From Tethya wilhelma (taxonomy: Eukaryota > Porifera > Demospongiae > Tethyida > Tethyidae): 64,000 bases of DNA. Of the stretch, positions 54,340-64,000 are shown in pieces. The stretch is from the NCBI GenBank assembly GCA_964030475.1, contig CAXIPT010000005.1:6211714-6275713 (forward strand), written 5' to 3'. Below the pieces are notes generated by a model. That model was not told where the DNA came from, searched no databases, and saw nothing but the letters and a program-made list of their open reading frames with translations. The position numbers were made by a program, and so were the translations under genes. Position 1 is the first letter of the stretch, and every line of letters begins with the position of its first letter.

Positions 54340-54581
54340 GTTCTGTTGGGTTTTTGGTTTCAATGGTTGTATATTGGAAGGTCTACTCAACAAGAGAAGA
54401 TGATAATGAGCAGGATTCAGCAGCTGCCAGCAGTGAAGTCATGTCCAAAGTCCTTGAAACTGACTTCTCACAAACAAAAACAGAAAGCCTTCCAACCATT
54501 CCATGTCAGGATTCATCCCTAAAGCTTCAGAAGGAACCAATTACAGCACAACTTGAACCTGAAGAGGCTACTAAACTGTAA
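54340..54581 (+). CDS. Terminal exon of an unrecognised membrane protein (5' partial)
   Basis: After an acceptor TACTTAG the frame reads VGFLVSMVVYWKVYSTRE, a single hydrophobic segment followed by a basic stop-transfer. An acidic Ser/Thr/Glu-rich tail of about 60 residues follows and ends LEPEEATKL, then TAA. This is the layout of a single-pass membrane protein's C-terminus. Its other exons are not present: N54295 lies 45 bases upstream, and STAG occupies the other side in the opposite orientation. Family unknown. Confidence 0.5.
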
Positions 54582-54635
54582 ATAATTATGACTCAATATT
54601 ATGGTTTTTGTACTCCATCTGCTTCAATATTCCAA

Positions 54636-54679
54636 TTTGAATTTCCCGCGTGTATATGTTATAGTTTGAATTTCCCGCG
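54636..54679 (+). promoter_or_regulatory. Paired TTTGAATTTCCCGCG motif upstream of TM9SF
   Basis: The 15-base sequence occurs twice, at 54636-54650 and 54665-54679, 29 bases apart and 117 bases before the TM9SF start codon. TTTCCCGCG resembles an E2F/DP site. Confidence 0.45.
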
Positions 54680-54795
54680 CAAAAAATTAAATAACGTAAC
54701 CGACAGGTCATGCCAAGTTGTACGAAACTACGTGGCACAAAAATTGTGATACCACAGCGCCATCATCATCACTAGGAGCATCTCTTGCTATCACA

Positions 54796-57597
54796 ATGGA
54801 TAAAGGATCAGCGTGGAGTTGCCTAACAGTAGCGCTGTTGGTCTGTACAGTTGATGCGTTTTATTTGCCGGGACTGTCGCCGACTGACTTCTGTAGGGAG
54901 GAGATTCTGAAGAGCGACAACCACCCAAAATGTCGGGTAAGCCAGTGAGATCGACTGGCGTAGACGGTCCATTTTATAAGTTTTGCTAATGTTTGTATCG
55001 TTTGCTATCCAGTCCCAAGTATTCGTTCATGTAAATAAGCTGGATTCTACAGAAACGATTGTTCCCTATGAGTATTCCAGGTAATGCGCACCATTTCTGT
55101 TTTGGGGTGTGAAGTCACAATTTGTGTGCTCCATTGATGTGTTCCTTTTCAGTTTTGATTTCTGTCCAGTCAAAGACACTGACTCAAAAGACAAGGACCC
55201 AGTGGAAAACCTGGGACAGGTAATTGTACAGTGTGTGTGTGTGTGTGTTGCTGATATCAACAGCTACATGTATATGGTTTGCTGTGCCTCATAAAAATTG
55301 TTAATTCTCTAGGTTGTGTTTGGTGAACGGTTGAGAGCTTCTGCCTACGAAGTGAGTGAATCATTGGTTGCATTATCCAGGAATATACAGTATGAAATGT
55401 CGGCCACACCCATACATGTGTAGATCTCCTTTGCTAAGAATGAGACAGACAAGAAGCTGTGTAACGTTGAGTACACTAAGAAGAAGAGAAAAGACTTGGA
55501 GTTTCTGAGAGAGAGAATCCATGAGAGCTACATGCACCAATGGGTGATTGACAACATGCCTGTCACGTGGTGCTACCAAATCATGGAAAGTGACCAGCCA
55601 TTTTGTACCACAAGATTCCCAGTTGGTTGCTACGTGAATACTAATGGAGACAAACATGACGCCTGCTACCTCTCTGTAAGTACCATTAGAGATTCTGACT
55701 TACTGAGCATGCTCAGTTATGATGTAATTCCTTTATATCAGAGTACACTTTCAGAGCCAGGAGCTACTTATGTCTTCAATCATCACAAAATAGTGATCTC
55801 TTATCATAGTGGTACTGAAGGCAACAAGTTCACTGACGGAAGGATTGTCAGAGCTCAGGTTCAACTGAAGAGTTGTGAGAGCTTTCCATGCAAAGACAAA
55901 CCATTGAAACTGCCCAAGAAAATCAAAGATAAGGAAACTTTCACAATCACCTATTCCTACAGCATTGAATTTGAAGTAAGTTACCTCCCATTGTCTTGCA
56001 GCTGACTTTCTTTCACGTTGAAAAAATGTAAAATGAGTACAATCCTATAAAATCCTTGTGTCCTCTGTAGAACTCCACTGACATTCGCTGGGCTTCAAGG
56101 TGGGACTACATCCTCAGCTCCGTCTCTCAGACTAGTGTGCAGTGGTTCTCTCTCATCAACTCTATTCTCATCACTATCTTTCTTTCCGCCATGGTTGGGA
56201 TGATACTCATTCGATCGCTGCATCGTGACATCATGAGATATAATCAGAGTGAAGCCTCTGTGAGTGTGTGGGTGTGAGTGTGAGTGGGTGTGGGGGGTGT
56301 GTGGACAGAAGTGACAAAGATTTATTCCCTTCCATTCCTTAGGAGGACATCCAAGAGGACTTTGGTTGGAAGTTGGTTCACGGTGATGTGTTCCGTCCTC
56401 CCACAGCTATCATGCTTCTCTCAGTGTTTGTCGGCAATGGAGCTCAGATCATCTGCATGACCCTCGTAGCTCTGGTGTTTGCTTGCCTCGGCTTTCTCTC
56501 TCCTCCCAACCGTGGAGCTCTCATGACAGCTGTCCTGGTCAGTGAACTGTATTCAGTACTGTTCCTAATATCGTAGTTTTCATTCTCTGCTTCGTTGCCA
56601 GTGAGTTCTTGTAGCTCAGTGGTAAGAGCATTTGACTAGAATTTGAAAGACCTGGGTTTGATTCTCAGCTGGTTTTTTTGTTTGTTTTTTCCAATTAACT
56701 TTCATGTATTAATATTCATCTCACAGGTGTTCTATGTTTTCCTTGGGTCTGTTTCTGGCTACATCTCAGCACGCCTCTACAAGAGTGAGCCAAAGATGTT
56801 CATTGATTGATTATTCTGATTATGCTAATTTGAATTTTGTTTATTCAGTGATGGGAGGTCTTCGTTGGAAGAGCAATGTTTTGATGACATCCTTCTTTGT
56901 ATCTGGGATCATCTTTGTGGTGTTCTTCACTCTCAACCTCTTCCTGTGGTCTGCCGGCTCCTCAGCTGCCATTCCTTTCACCACTCTCCTGGCCTTGCTC
57001 TGTCTCTGGTTCGGGATCTCTGTTCCACTCACCTTTTTTGGAGCCTTCTTGGGCTTCAGAAAGCCAGTAAGCTTTACCCTCGTATGATTCTCCGACCATG
57101 TCTGTTATGTGTTTGTGCTTGCCCTCAGGCTGTTCAACAACCTGTTAACACAAATCAAATCCCGCGAGAGATTCCCGATCAGAGCTGTCTCTCCCACTCC
57201 GTGCCCTCCTCCTTCATGGGAGGCATCCTTCCCTTTGGCTGCATCTTTATTCAACTCTTCTTCATTCTCAACAGCATCTGGTGAGTCAGGTGCAACAGCA
57301 CACAATTCATGTATACTTTACAATAGCCAAATCATTTGAAATGGACTCATACCTGAAAACTTTGTGGACTAAAATTATATGTGGTGTATACCATATAGTG
57401 GGTAGATTTGGCGAATTATTCTGCAAATTGCCAATTTAAAAATCACCAAATGCACGCACTTACATCTAAATTGACACAGTGTGCAGAATTAAATCAATCA
57501 TACTAAAATGCGAATTTGCCAAATTTTAAGCCTGCCACATTTACCCACTGTACAGTGTTAAAAATGAAATTGAAATTATCTTTAGGTGTTGATGCTA

Positions 57598-57641
<44 letters not shown>

Positions 57642-58001
57642 ACCTCGCTCTTCCCCTCAGGTCTGGCTCCATGTACTACATGTTTGGTTTCATCATGCTA
57701 GCCTTCCTGGTCCTCCTTGTGGTGTGTGCGGAGACTTCCATCCTCCTCTGCTACTTCCACCTCTGCTCTGAGGACTATCGCTGGTGGTGGAGGTCCTTCT
57801 TCTCCACTGGGACAACAGGCTTCTATCTCTTCCTCTTCTCCATCCATTACTTTGTCTACAGAACCACCATTACTGGGTTCCTGTCTTATCTCTTGTTCTT
57901 TGGCTACACCTTTATAATGGTGTTCCTCTTCTTCCTGCTCACTGGTATGGCAACTTAGATAGCTGTGAAATTGGTAGTGAAGGTTGCTGTAACACTTGTT
58001 T

Positions 58002-58066
<65 letters not shown>

Positions 58067-58135
58067 GGCACCATTGGGTTCGTGGCTTGTCTGTTGTTTG
58101 TGAGGCGAATCTACTCCATTGTGAAAATCGACTGA
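54796..58135 (+). CDS. TM9SF2: Transmembrane 9 superfamily member (TM9SF2/4-like, nonaspanin)
   Basis: This is an endomembrane nine-pass protein of endosome/Golgi sorting. Exons: 54796-54936, 55013-55080, 55153-55219, 55313-55351, 55424-55675, 55742-55975, 56071-56259, 56343-56537, 56727-56784, 56849-57066, 57129-57280, 57661-57944 and 58068-58135 (654 residues; human TM9SF2 663). A signal peptide is followed by the lumenal domain with [36 protein letters not shown] and [10 protein letters not shown]. The membrane part contains [48 protein letters not shown] and [20 protein letters not shown]. The C-terminus YSIVKID carries the COPI/Golgi-retention-like K-x-D signal. The last two exons are preceded by long (CT)n tracts. 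A second, inverted partial copy lies at 41696-42143. Confidence 0.93.
56598..56672 (+). pseudogene. tRNA-derived sequence (tRNA pseudogene or SINE head)
   Basis: It contains TGTAGCTCAGTGGTAAGAGC (D arm and A box), an anticodon-arm-like CATTTGACTAGAATTTGAA, and CTGGGTTTGATTCTCAG (T arm and B box), then a T run. The acceptor stem does not pair properly, so it is not a functional tRNA. Overall it most resembles a tRNA-Cys type body. It lies in the TM9SF intron 56538-56726. Confidence 0.55.
57393..57556. mobile_element. MITE, family B
   Basis: TATAGTGGGTAGATTTGGCG to GCCACATTTACCCACTGTAC, inverted ends 164 bases apart, in the TM9SF intron 57281-57660. This is the clearest complete copy. Confidence 0.75.
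58004..58063 (+). repeat. (CT)n tract forming a splice acceptor
   Basis: Sixty bases of CT run directly into TTAG and the last TM9SF exon, so the microsatellite is the polypyrimidine tract. Confidence 0.9.
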
Positions 58136-58241
58136 AGAGAAATTGGACTTTAACTGATGGATGTGTGACAGTGATGCTAATTTATTGATAATGCATGCTA
58201 CATTATTAATTGGTTCTTGCCATTGTTACTGATTTTCATTA

Positions 58242-61200
58242 ATGTTTGCTGTTAGTCAGTTTGAATGTCTTAGTATACGGAGTAAAAATACGAATCTAGT
58301 AATCGTCAACCACGTGGTACAGGAAATCATGCAAGCCAGTAGCAGTAATAAAGCTGCTGATTTGCTACTCTCTTGGGAGGTGGAGAGAAGTTCTGCCGAC
58401 CAAGACAGACCCAATGTAGTGTCCAGAGAGAGTATATTAACAGCCAGTGTATTGAGCAGTGAGCAACTGTGGAGTACCAAGGTGCAAGGAAACTGTTTGT
58501 GATGAAACATTGTTACTGTGTGTGTGTTTCACCGTCTCAGGCTGCTGATGTGACCTTTCTAGCGTTGGAAGGGGGTCCTGAGCCGTCTGTGTGGGGGCTG
58601 CGTTTGCTAAGAGAGGCAGTTTCCCATGCCACAGACCCTGTGTTGAGTGCCAGTTACCAGAAATGGTGCAATTCTCTCACTCACCACCTCCAAGTAAAAC
58701 AGATTTTATGTTTAAAAAAATTTTTTTTTAATCGCTTTATCTAAAATTCTTTAGACAACTAAAGATGGTTCTGTTTTGGAGAGTGTGTTCACTACCCTAG
58801 CATCACTCCTCCATCGCCTGCACTCCTCATCTCAGCTAGCTCGTGACTTCTCCTCCGCCTGTCTCTCTGGAGTGATGAACTCCCTCCTTTGGTTCATGGG
58901 GGGACCACCATCTTGCCAGGTCATGGCACTCACCGTCGTCAATCAGTGTCTTGTCCAGTTCCACTCTGCCTGCTCTCAATACAGAGCTCAATTGAAGAAG
59001 TGGGCATTGATTGGAATGTTCAGTGAGGTTGTACAGCTGTCACAAGTTAGTTGATAGTGAATCAAAAATAATAATTTTGTGAAGATTATCATTCTTACCC
59101 CTTTCCTTGTAGGAATGTAGTCGGCTGTTGGTGCTTCTGTGTCTGAACAGCACACAAGAATGGTCTGCTCTGGTTCACAGCACACTCTCTGGCTTGCATT
59201 CTGCCCTCAGTTCAGCTTATAAACCAGGTGATGGATGGTTCTTGGCTTCTCATTGCTGTGTAATGTTTTACTAGTGTTCTCAGTGGGTCGGTCTCATCAC
59301 ATTATCACAGCCTAGGAAGGCTGTGAGAAGCTGAGACTTGTGCCATTGCTATCAGCACAAAAAGAGCTATAAAATGGTATGGTTTATTTGGGAAATTGGG
59401 AAATGACCATTTTTTTTATCAATAAAATCGCACTCAGCCAAAGGCTATAATCCATGATTTTGATGATTTGGGTCAAAATTCAAATTTGGATATAAATTAT
59501 ATCATTTGAAAGCTCTCTTCACACTCATCGCAATGGTACTAATCTTGGCTTCTTATGCCTTTTCTAGGCTGAGATAGTGAGTGCTGAATATAACCTGTCC
59601 GAGCATCTAACACTTATATCAACTGCACTTTTCTAGTCCTTCGTGAGAGTTTGACGTTTGATCTCTCCTACTTCAACTCCCCTGCTCTGCCATTAGAGGA
59701 ACCAACTGCCTCTGCACAGCTGCTGCAACACGTCAGTGTGTTCTCACGCACTCTTTGCTACTCTCTTCTCTTTCCCCCACGATGCAGTGCAGCTGGTGTC
59801 CCGCTACAGAGAATAGTGGGCGTGGTTTCATTTGGATTGTCTGTTCAACAACAACAGGTGTGACTTACATAATTAATGTTCAATTAATTAAGCTTGTTAT
59901 GTTAATTAGCAGACAAGCTAATCATGAAGTAACTCCACCTTCTTGTAATTCAATTAATTAGCATTGAATCAGTTGGTGTGTCTGATAAAAACAAGCCCAT
60001 CCTCTTGTAATTGGTAACAGGTGTCTGCCAGTTCAACCGAAGCCCTCCTCCTACACTCCATGCTGCCACTCATCCACATAGCTGTGTGGACCGTCCTCAC
60101 CACACTCATTGGTTCCTGCCACTCCCACCTCCTACCATATTCCTCACACATTGAGACAGCTATTATACAAGAGATCACGACAGCTCAAAATTCGTAAGAT
60201 TAGAGCCTGCGTTCCACATGAAGTTAAGTTGTATGTTGGAACATCTTGTCATTATTTTTGCAGTTCTTTGCTGTTGGCTGTGCACAGAGCTTTCATTGCG
60301 TGGGTAAAAGTTAGGCGTGATTGTGAGTTTAGCTTTCTCTCAGTCATAGTGAAGTCCTTGTTGAGTTCAATCAACACCAGAGCAGCTGGTAAGTACGTTG
60401 TATCAGTAACTGCATAGAATGTCATTAAATTTGCAAAGCAATAAGCAAGCAGGAAAGGCCTGGTTTTTGAGGCTAACAAAGAAGTGTATAATATTGTTGT
60501 ACACGTTTCCTGCTCCATGCAGACAACCGTGAAGTGAGGCTGTCCAGTCTGCGAGCCCTCTCCTCCCTGGTGGACTGCAGTTCCCCCGTCTTTCCTCCTT
60601 CACTGGTTGCCCTCCTCTCCCGGGCACTCCCAGGCTCCACCCCTTCCAATGATGATGAACAAGAGACCTTATTGTGGTTGAAACTACTGCTAGGTGGTGT
60701 AACCGCTAGCAACGGTACCTTGACTCCACCTCTTGGTGCAGCCATACATGTTTTTAGTGAGCAATGTGCAACAAGCAAGAGTTCAAAGGTCAGTCTTTCA
60801 TGTCCTGAATGAGATCATCATTACACCAACCAAAAAAAATCGTAGGTAAAGGAGTTTTGTGAGCTGGCTCTTCAACAGTGCAGTCTTCTTCAGCATCCTG
60901 CTGTAGTGCCTATTTTACCATTACATCATAGTGATGTAACTGCTCATGAGAGTCTGATGGATCACTCCTCAAGCCAAGATATTAGTCAAGATATGCTAAC
61001 GAACAGGGAGCTCCACATGGAGGAAAGCAATCCAATTCCCTTATCACAACTCGTCCCCCCTCCTGTCTCCCTGACCCCCGTTGATGAACCCTCAACAAGA
61101 GGTCAAAGTTTGAAACGACCTTTGTCATATCCTTTAGAGGCAGACCCTTCAATCAAACAGGCCCGCCTTGAGGAGAATAACGAGGCAGCTGTAGGGGATG

Positions 61201-61568
61201 CCCCCATCATTAGCAGCACTCAACTACCTACTGATGGACCAGTGTTTAGTGACAATACTCCCAAACCACTGGTGACCATTGGTGCCTCAATGCTGACTAC
61301 TGAGGACAATAGTGCAACAAAGGATGCTACAAAATTATCCACAAATGACCAAACAATGACCACGAATGACCATGAGCAACCATCAAGTGACAAAGAACTC
61401 CTACTGGATAATACTAACCCCAACCGATCTACTGCTCCAGTTAGCGAAGCACCTTCTTCTAAGAATGTTCCTGGAGAGTTTCTTAGGATCAAGTCCTTGG
61501 AGAGTGAAGAAGAAGAAGGAGAGATGAAATACTTCATTGACGCTCCACCTGACAGTGTGGAGGACTGA
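58242..61568 (+). CDS. PELP1: PELP1/RIX1-family protein
   Basis: This is the scaffold of the rixosome/PELP1-TEX10-WDR18 complex in nucleolar 60S ribosome maturation; in vertebrates it is also a nuclear-receptor coregulator. Exons: 58242-58481, 58541-58693, 58755-59045, 59113-59227, 59637-59857, 60021-60193, 60264-60388, 60523-60788 and 60846-61568, all in phase, 768 residues. The N-terminal two thirds are leucine-rich alpha-helical repeats as in the RIX1 domain (VWGLRLLREAVSHATDPVLS, SSSQLARDFSSACLSGVMNS). The last exon is a disordered acidic Ser/Thr/Pro region with a basic KRPLSYPLEADPSIKQAR. It closes with EEEEGEMKYFIDAPPDSVED, matching the FIDCPPD motif at the end of vertebrate PELP1. Met 58242 is the first in frame; 58329 is an alternative. 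Only 106 bases separate it from the TM9SF stop. Confidence 0.8.
59285..59580. repeat. Palindromic CCTAGGAAGG repeat in PELP1 intron
   Basis: CAGCCTAGGAAGGCTGTGAG on the left and TTTTCTAGGCTGAGATAGTG on the right, with inverted internal segments (GTGCCATTGCTATCAGC / CTCATCGCAATGGTAC). It is related to the repeat at 45484-45960. Confidence 0.65.
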
Positions 61569-61762
61569 GCACTACAACCACAGAGCATGTGCAGCTAGGC
61601 TACATTACTTCAAAAATTCAACAATAATGCAATCATAATTTATTATTACTAAGTAAACTCAAAGTGGACTGATAACGGTGGCTGTGTGTACACACTATAT
61701 AACAGGTACATGTGAATATCATGGCATGAGTACTGAGAGCAGAAGTTTATATACTCTTGTGG

Positions 61763-61768
61763 TTTATT
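61763..61768 (-). terminator. Polyadenylation signal of the SKI-family gene
   Basis: AATAAA on the minus strand 10 bases after the stop codon at 61778-61780. The gene is convergent with PELP1. Confidence 0.6.
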
Positions 61769-61777
61769 GAGTGTCCA

Positions 61778-62117
61778 TCACGCAGAGAAATGCTTCTCCA
61801 TCTCACCTGTGTGAGGCAAAGATAACACTAACTCATTGACTGTCTTACGTACAGATCATACATAAAAAGCCATTGGAAAAACCTTGAGAACTAGCTGGGA
61901 TTTAATGCAAACCAATGCCAGGTCTGATGACCATCATCAAAATGGGCAGCAGCTAGCCACATGCACTTACCATACACCTGTCTCAAAGATGCTAACTGGC
62001 TCTCAAATTTTGCAGCTTTCTCTTGAGCTAGTCTGCACTGCTCCTTGGCCTGGTCTCTCTCCATTGTGAGGGCTTGCTGGGTAGCCAATGCCTGAGCCAG
62101 CTGCTCCCGCATGCAAG

Positions 62118-62162
<45 letters not shown>

Positions 62163-62163
62163 N

Positions 62164-62252
<89 letters not shown>

Positions 62253-62562
62253 CAAACACGTGTGGGAGAGGTGTATGTGTGATCGATAACATGTCTAGCA
62301 GTGACAAACACCCCCCCACACACATACACACACCACGAGTGTTTGTGGGTAGTACACACTATATACACACCAGCACTGCCAATGAAGGCTGTAGGCTACG
62401 TGTGGGATGGGCTAATGGATAAACAGTCTCAAATTCAAGCAAAAAAAGAAGGCTCTGTTCTTAAGACACACACACAGTCAACTTAAACATGGGTAGAACT
62501 ATCAAGAGAGCTCTTAACATTTTTAAAAATTAATATCTCTTTACGTATATATCCCATTGCTA

Positions 62563-62610
<48 letters not shown>

Positions 62611-62734
62611 TTAGAGATAGAGTTAAAGAAGGCGCTTATAAAGTTAACGTAACAAACAGTTGGCAATTTCAAAGCAATTCTGTTTAGCACACACCATTCA
62701 GTCTGTGTGCAAACAAGTCTCACTAGATCCCACA

Positions 62735-62772
<38 letters not shown>

Positions 62773-63916
62773 CAGAGACAGAGAGAGAGAGAGATGCTAT
62801 ACCTTCAGATGGCATCTTGGCTATCACTTCACTAGCAGACTGAAGTTTTGACTTTGTTACAGCTAGTTCTTGTTGGAGTCTCTTGACCTCAGAAACAAGT
62901 TGTTCAGCCAGAGCTAGAGAGAGAGAGAGAAAGTGTGTGTGTATGTGTGTGGATAAAACAACTTTTTGAGCTTCACAAACACCCACAGGCCCACACACAC
63001 CTACACACCTACACACCCACACACCCACACACCTACACCCATACACCCATACACCCATACACCCATGCACATCTGCACTTGAACACATACATTAGCTATA
63101 CACCAAAACCATTCTAAAACCAGGCCCCTCTAACCCTCAAAGAGTCACCAGCCTACCTAGAGGTGATGAAGGAAAGGCACCATGATGGCCATTCCTGGTG
63201 GAATCTTCAGTTGGAGAGTTCTCAGAATCATAGTCCTGCAAACAACAGACCAGGAGCTAATCTTACTAATACACACATCGTACTGTGCTTGTATGAACAA
63301 CTTCTGTTGGCCAAAAAACAACGAAGGAAATAAACATAAACAAGAAACGATCTTTGATCAACAAACTAATTAAGTGTTTTGACTATATTTAGAGAAAAGT
63401 TCTAACTCACGTCTGCCTCAATGTCCAGCAGGTTCTGGTCGTGTCCCTTCCCATTGCTCATCTCCTCATCGCTGCCAGTGGCTGCCTTAGAGCCACGTCG
63501 CTGAGAAGAGGCACCATTGCTCCCACCTGACACAAACCTCCCTCTCTTTAGCTCCGGCATCTCCAGCAACTGGGCTTCTGCCTCTGGAGGGATGGGGTTC
63601 CTTCTAGCAGCAATGGTGGCTGCATGCGAAAACTTCTCCAAAACATACTTCCAGCGTTGTTTTTGTTGTGCTTTGTCGATTCCTTGGGACACAAGAGGAA
63701 CCAGACATCTCCTCCACATTCTAGAGCGGCAGGGGACAATGTTGGGAGGCAGGGCGGGGCAGTTGTGGTGGATGAACTGCCCAGGAGGGTAGAGGCTCTT
63801 GCAGCCATGGCAGAGAAGACAGGGAGCGTTTGCTTTGGAGTAGAGATTGAGAAAGAACGTGCCATAGACCACAGCCAGACAACGATGAAAGATATCGAAG
63901 CTGTTTTGAAGTTCAA
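61778..63916 (-). CDS. SKI/SNO-family transcriptional corepressor (5' partial)
   Basis: Exons in order: 63411-63916, 63157-63235, 62803-62913, 61971-62117 and 61778-61806, in phase throughout. The first visible exon reads FDIFHRCLAVVYGTFFLNLY, then a zinc-binding Cys/His cluster (CLLCHGCKSLYPPGQFIHHN) and MWRRCL...WKYVLEKF. This matches the SAND-like SMAD4-binding domain of SKI/SnoN/SKOR proteins. A basic Ser-rich linker (RGRFVSGG...SSQRRGSK) and a C-terminal coiled coil follow (AEQLVSEVKRLQQELAVTKS; REQLAQALATQQ), ending RQVYGEMEKHFSA. These proteins repress TGF-beta/BMP-SMAD transcription in the nucle us through NCoR/HDAC. The N-terminal SKI/DACH domain lies beyond the window, so SKI, SKIL and SKOR cannot be told apart. 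(TG)n and (CT)n tracts precede three acceptors. Confidence 0.8.
62118..62252. repeat. (TG)n microsatellite abutting an acceptor
   Basis: About 135 bases of TG (one N at 62163). On the minus strand it is (CA)n running straight into the AG of the SKI-family exon 61971-62117. Confidence 0.95.
62953..63070. repeat. CACACCTA/CACCCATA minisatellite
   Basis: CA-rich tandem units (ACACACCTAC, ACACCCATAC) between two SKI-family exons. No coding role. Confidence 0.7.
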
Positions 63917-63931
63917 CTGTTGTAGGTGTAG

Positions 63932-63932
<1 letters not shown>

Positions 63933-64000
<68 letters not shown>
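63933..64000. repeat. (TG)n microsatellite at window edge
   Basis: Uninterrupted TG to the end of the window, upstream (minus strand) of the acceptor of the first visible SKI-family exon. Confidence 0.95.

Noticed and set aside
61220..61588. 122-codon minus-strand frame
   Set aside because: It is the antisense of the last PELP1 exon, whose plus frame is supported by the conserved terminal FIDAPPD motif.
62028..62331. Frames coding for THTHTH or VCVCVC repeats
   Set aside because: They are translations of a (TG)n microsatellite. The same holds for frames at 24479, 30982, 44811 and 52272.

Overview
The window is eukaryotic and animal. Genes are split into many short exons with GT-AG introns, often only 50-120 bases long, and the recognisable proteins are metazoan nuclear, endomembrane and signalling factors: SKI-type corepressor, SAP130, MED4, STAG, UBAC2, TM9SF, PELP1. 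Compact introns, close gene spacing, abundant small palindromic elements, and transposon proteins of a type I associate with sponges and cnidarians suggest an early-branching metazoan such as a demosponge. This is inference; the sequence names no species.

Layout. 1-1448 (+): 3' exons of a CTP:phosphocholine cytidylyltransferase, convergent with 1597-2526 (-) NCBP2/CBP20. 2714-12288 (+): a tandem array of secreted pectin-acetylesterase/Notum-like esterases (three distinct genes, plus an apparently perfect 3228-base repeat of parts of the first two). 12574-14379 (-): FYTTD1/UIF-like mRNA export factor. 14612-17561 (-): aldo/keto reductase with an exon lost in a 482-base gap. 17680-22918 (-): MED4, with a possible nested small gene in an intron. 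23583-29245 (+): SAP130, divergent from MED4 across a shared promoter. 29705-31416 (+): a conserved gene of unknown family, cut off on the right. 32267-35451 (+): a decayed transposase-like gene fused to a DEDDh exonuclease. 36756-39664 (-): a PD-(D/E)XK-like split gene. 41696-42143 (-): an inverted partial TM9SF copy, head-to-head with UBAC2 (42255-45131, +). 45282-54256 (-): cohesin subunit STAG, 5' end missing, with a tRNA-Ile(GAT) in one intron. 54796-58135 (+): TM9SF2/4-like protein. 58242-61568 (+): PELP1-like protein. 61778-63916 (-): SKI/SNO-family corepressor, 5' end beyond the window.

Function. Several neighbours act in the nucleus on chromatin and RNA (NCBP2, FYTTD1, MED4, SAP130, STAG, PELP1, SKI), but they are independent transcription units and not an operon. 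The esterase array is the only clear local gene-family expansion.

Assembly caution. Nine isolated single N bases and one long gap occur. At two loci a short unrelated fragment is bracketed by single Ns and flanked by two (near-)identical copies of the local gene (6733-10298; 51430-53128). Single Ns also mark the abrupt ends of the unknown gene, the transposon, the TM9SF copy and the STAG 5' side. These look like unresolved haplotypes or scaffold joins, so copy numbers there should not be taken at face value. Exon coordinates below are my own splice calls, checked for phase and protein continuity.
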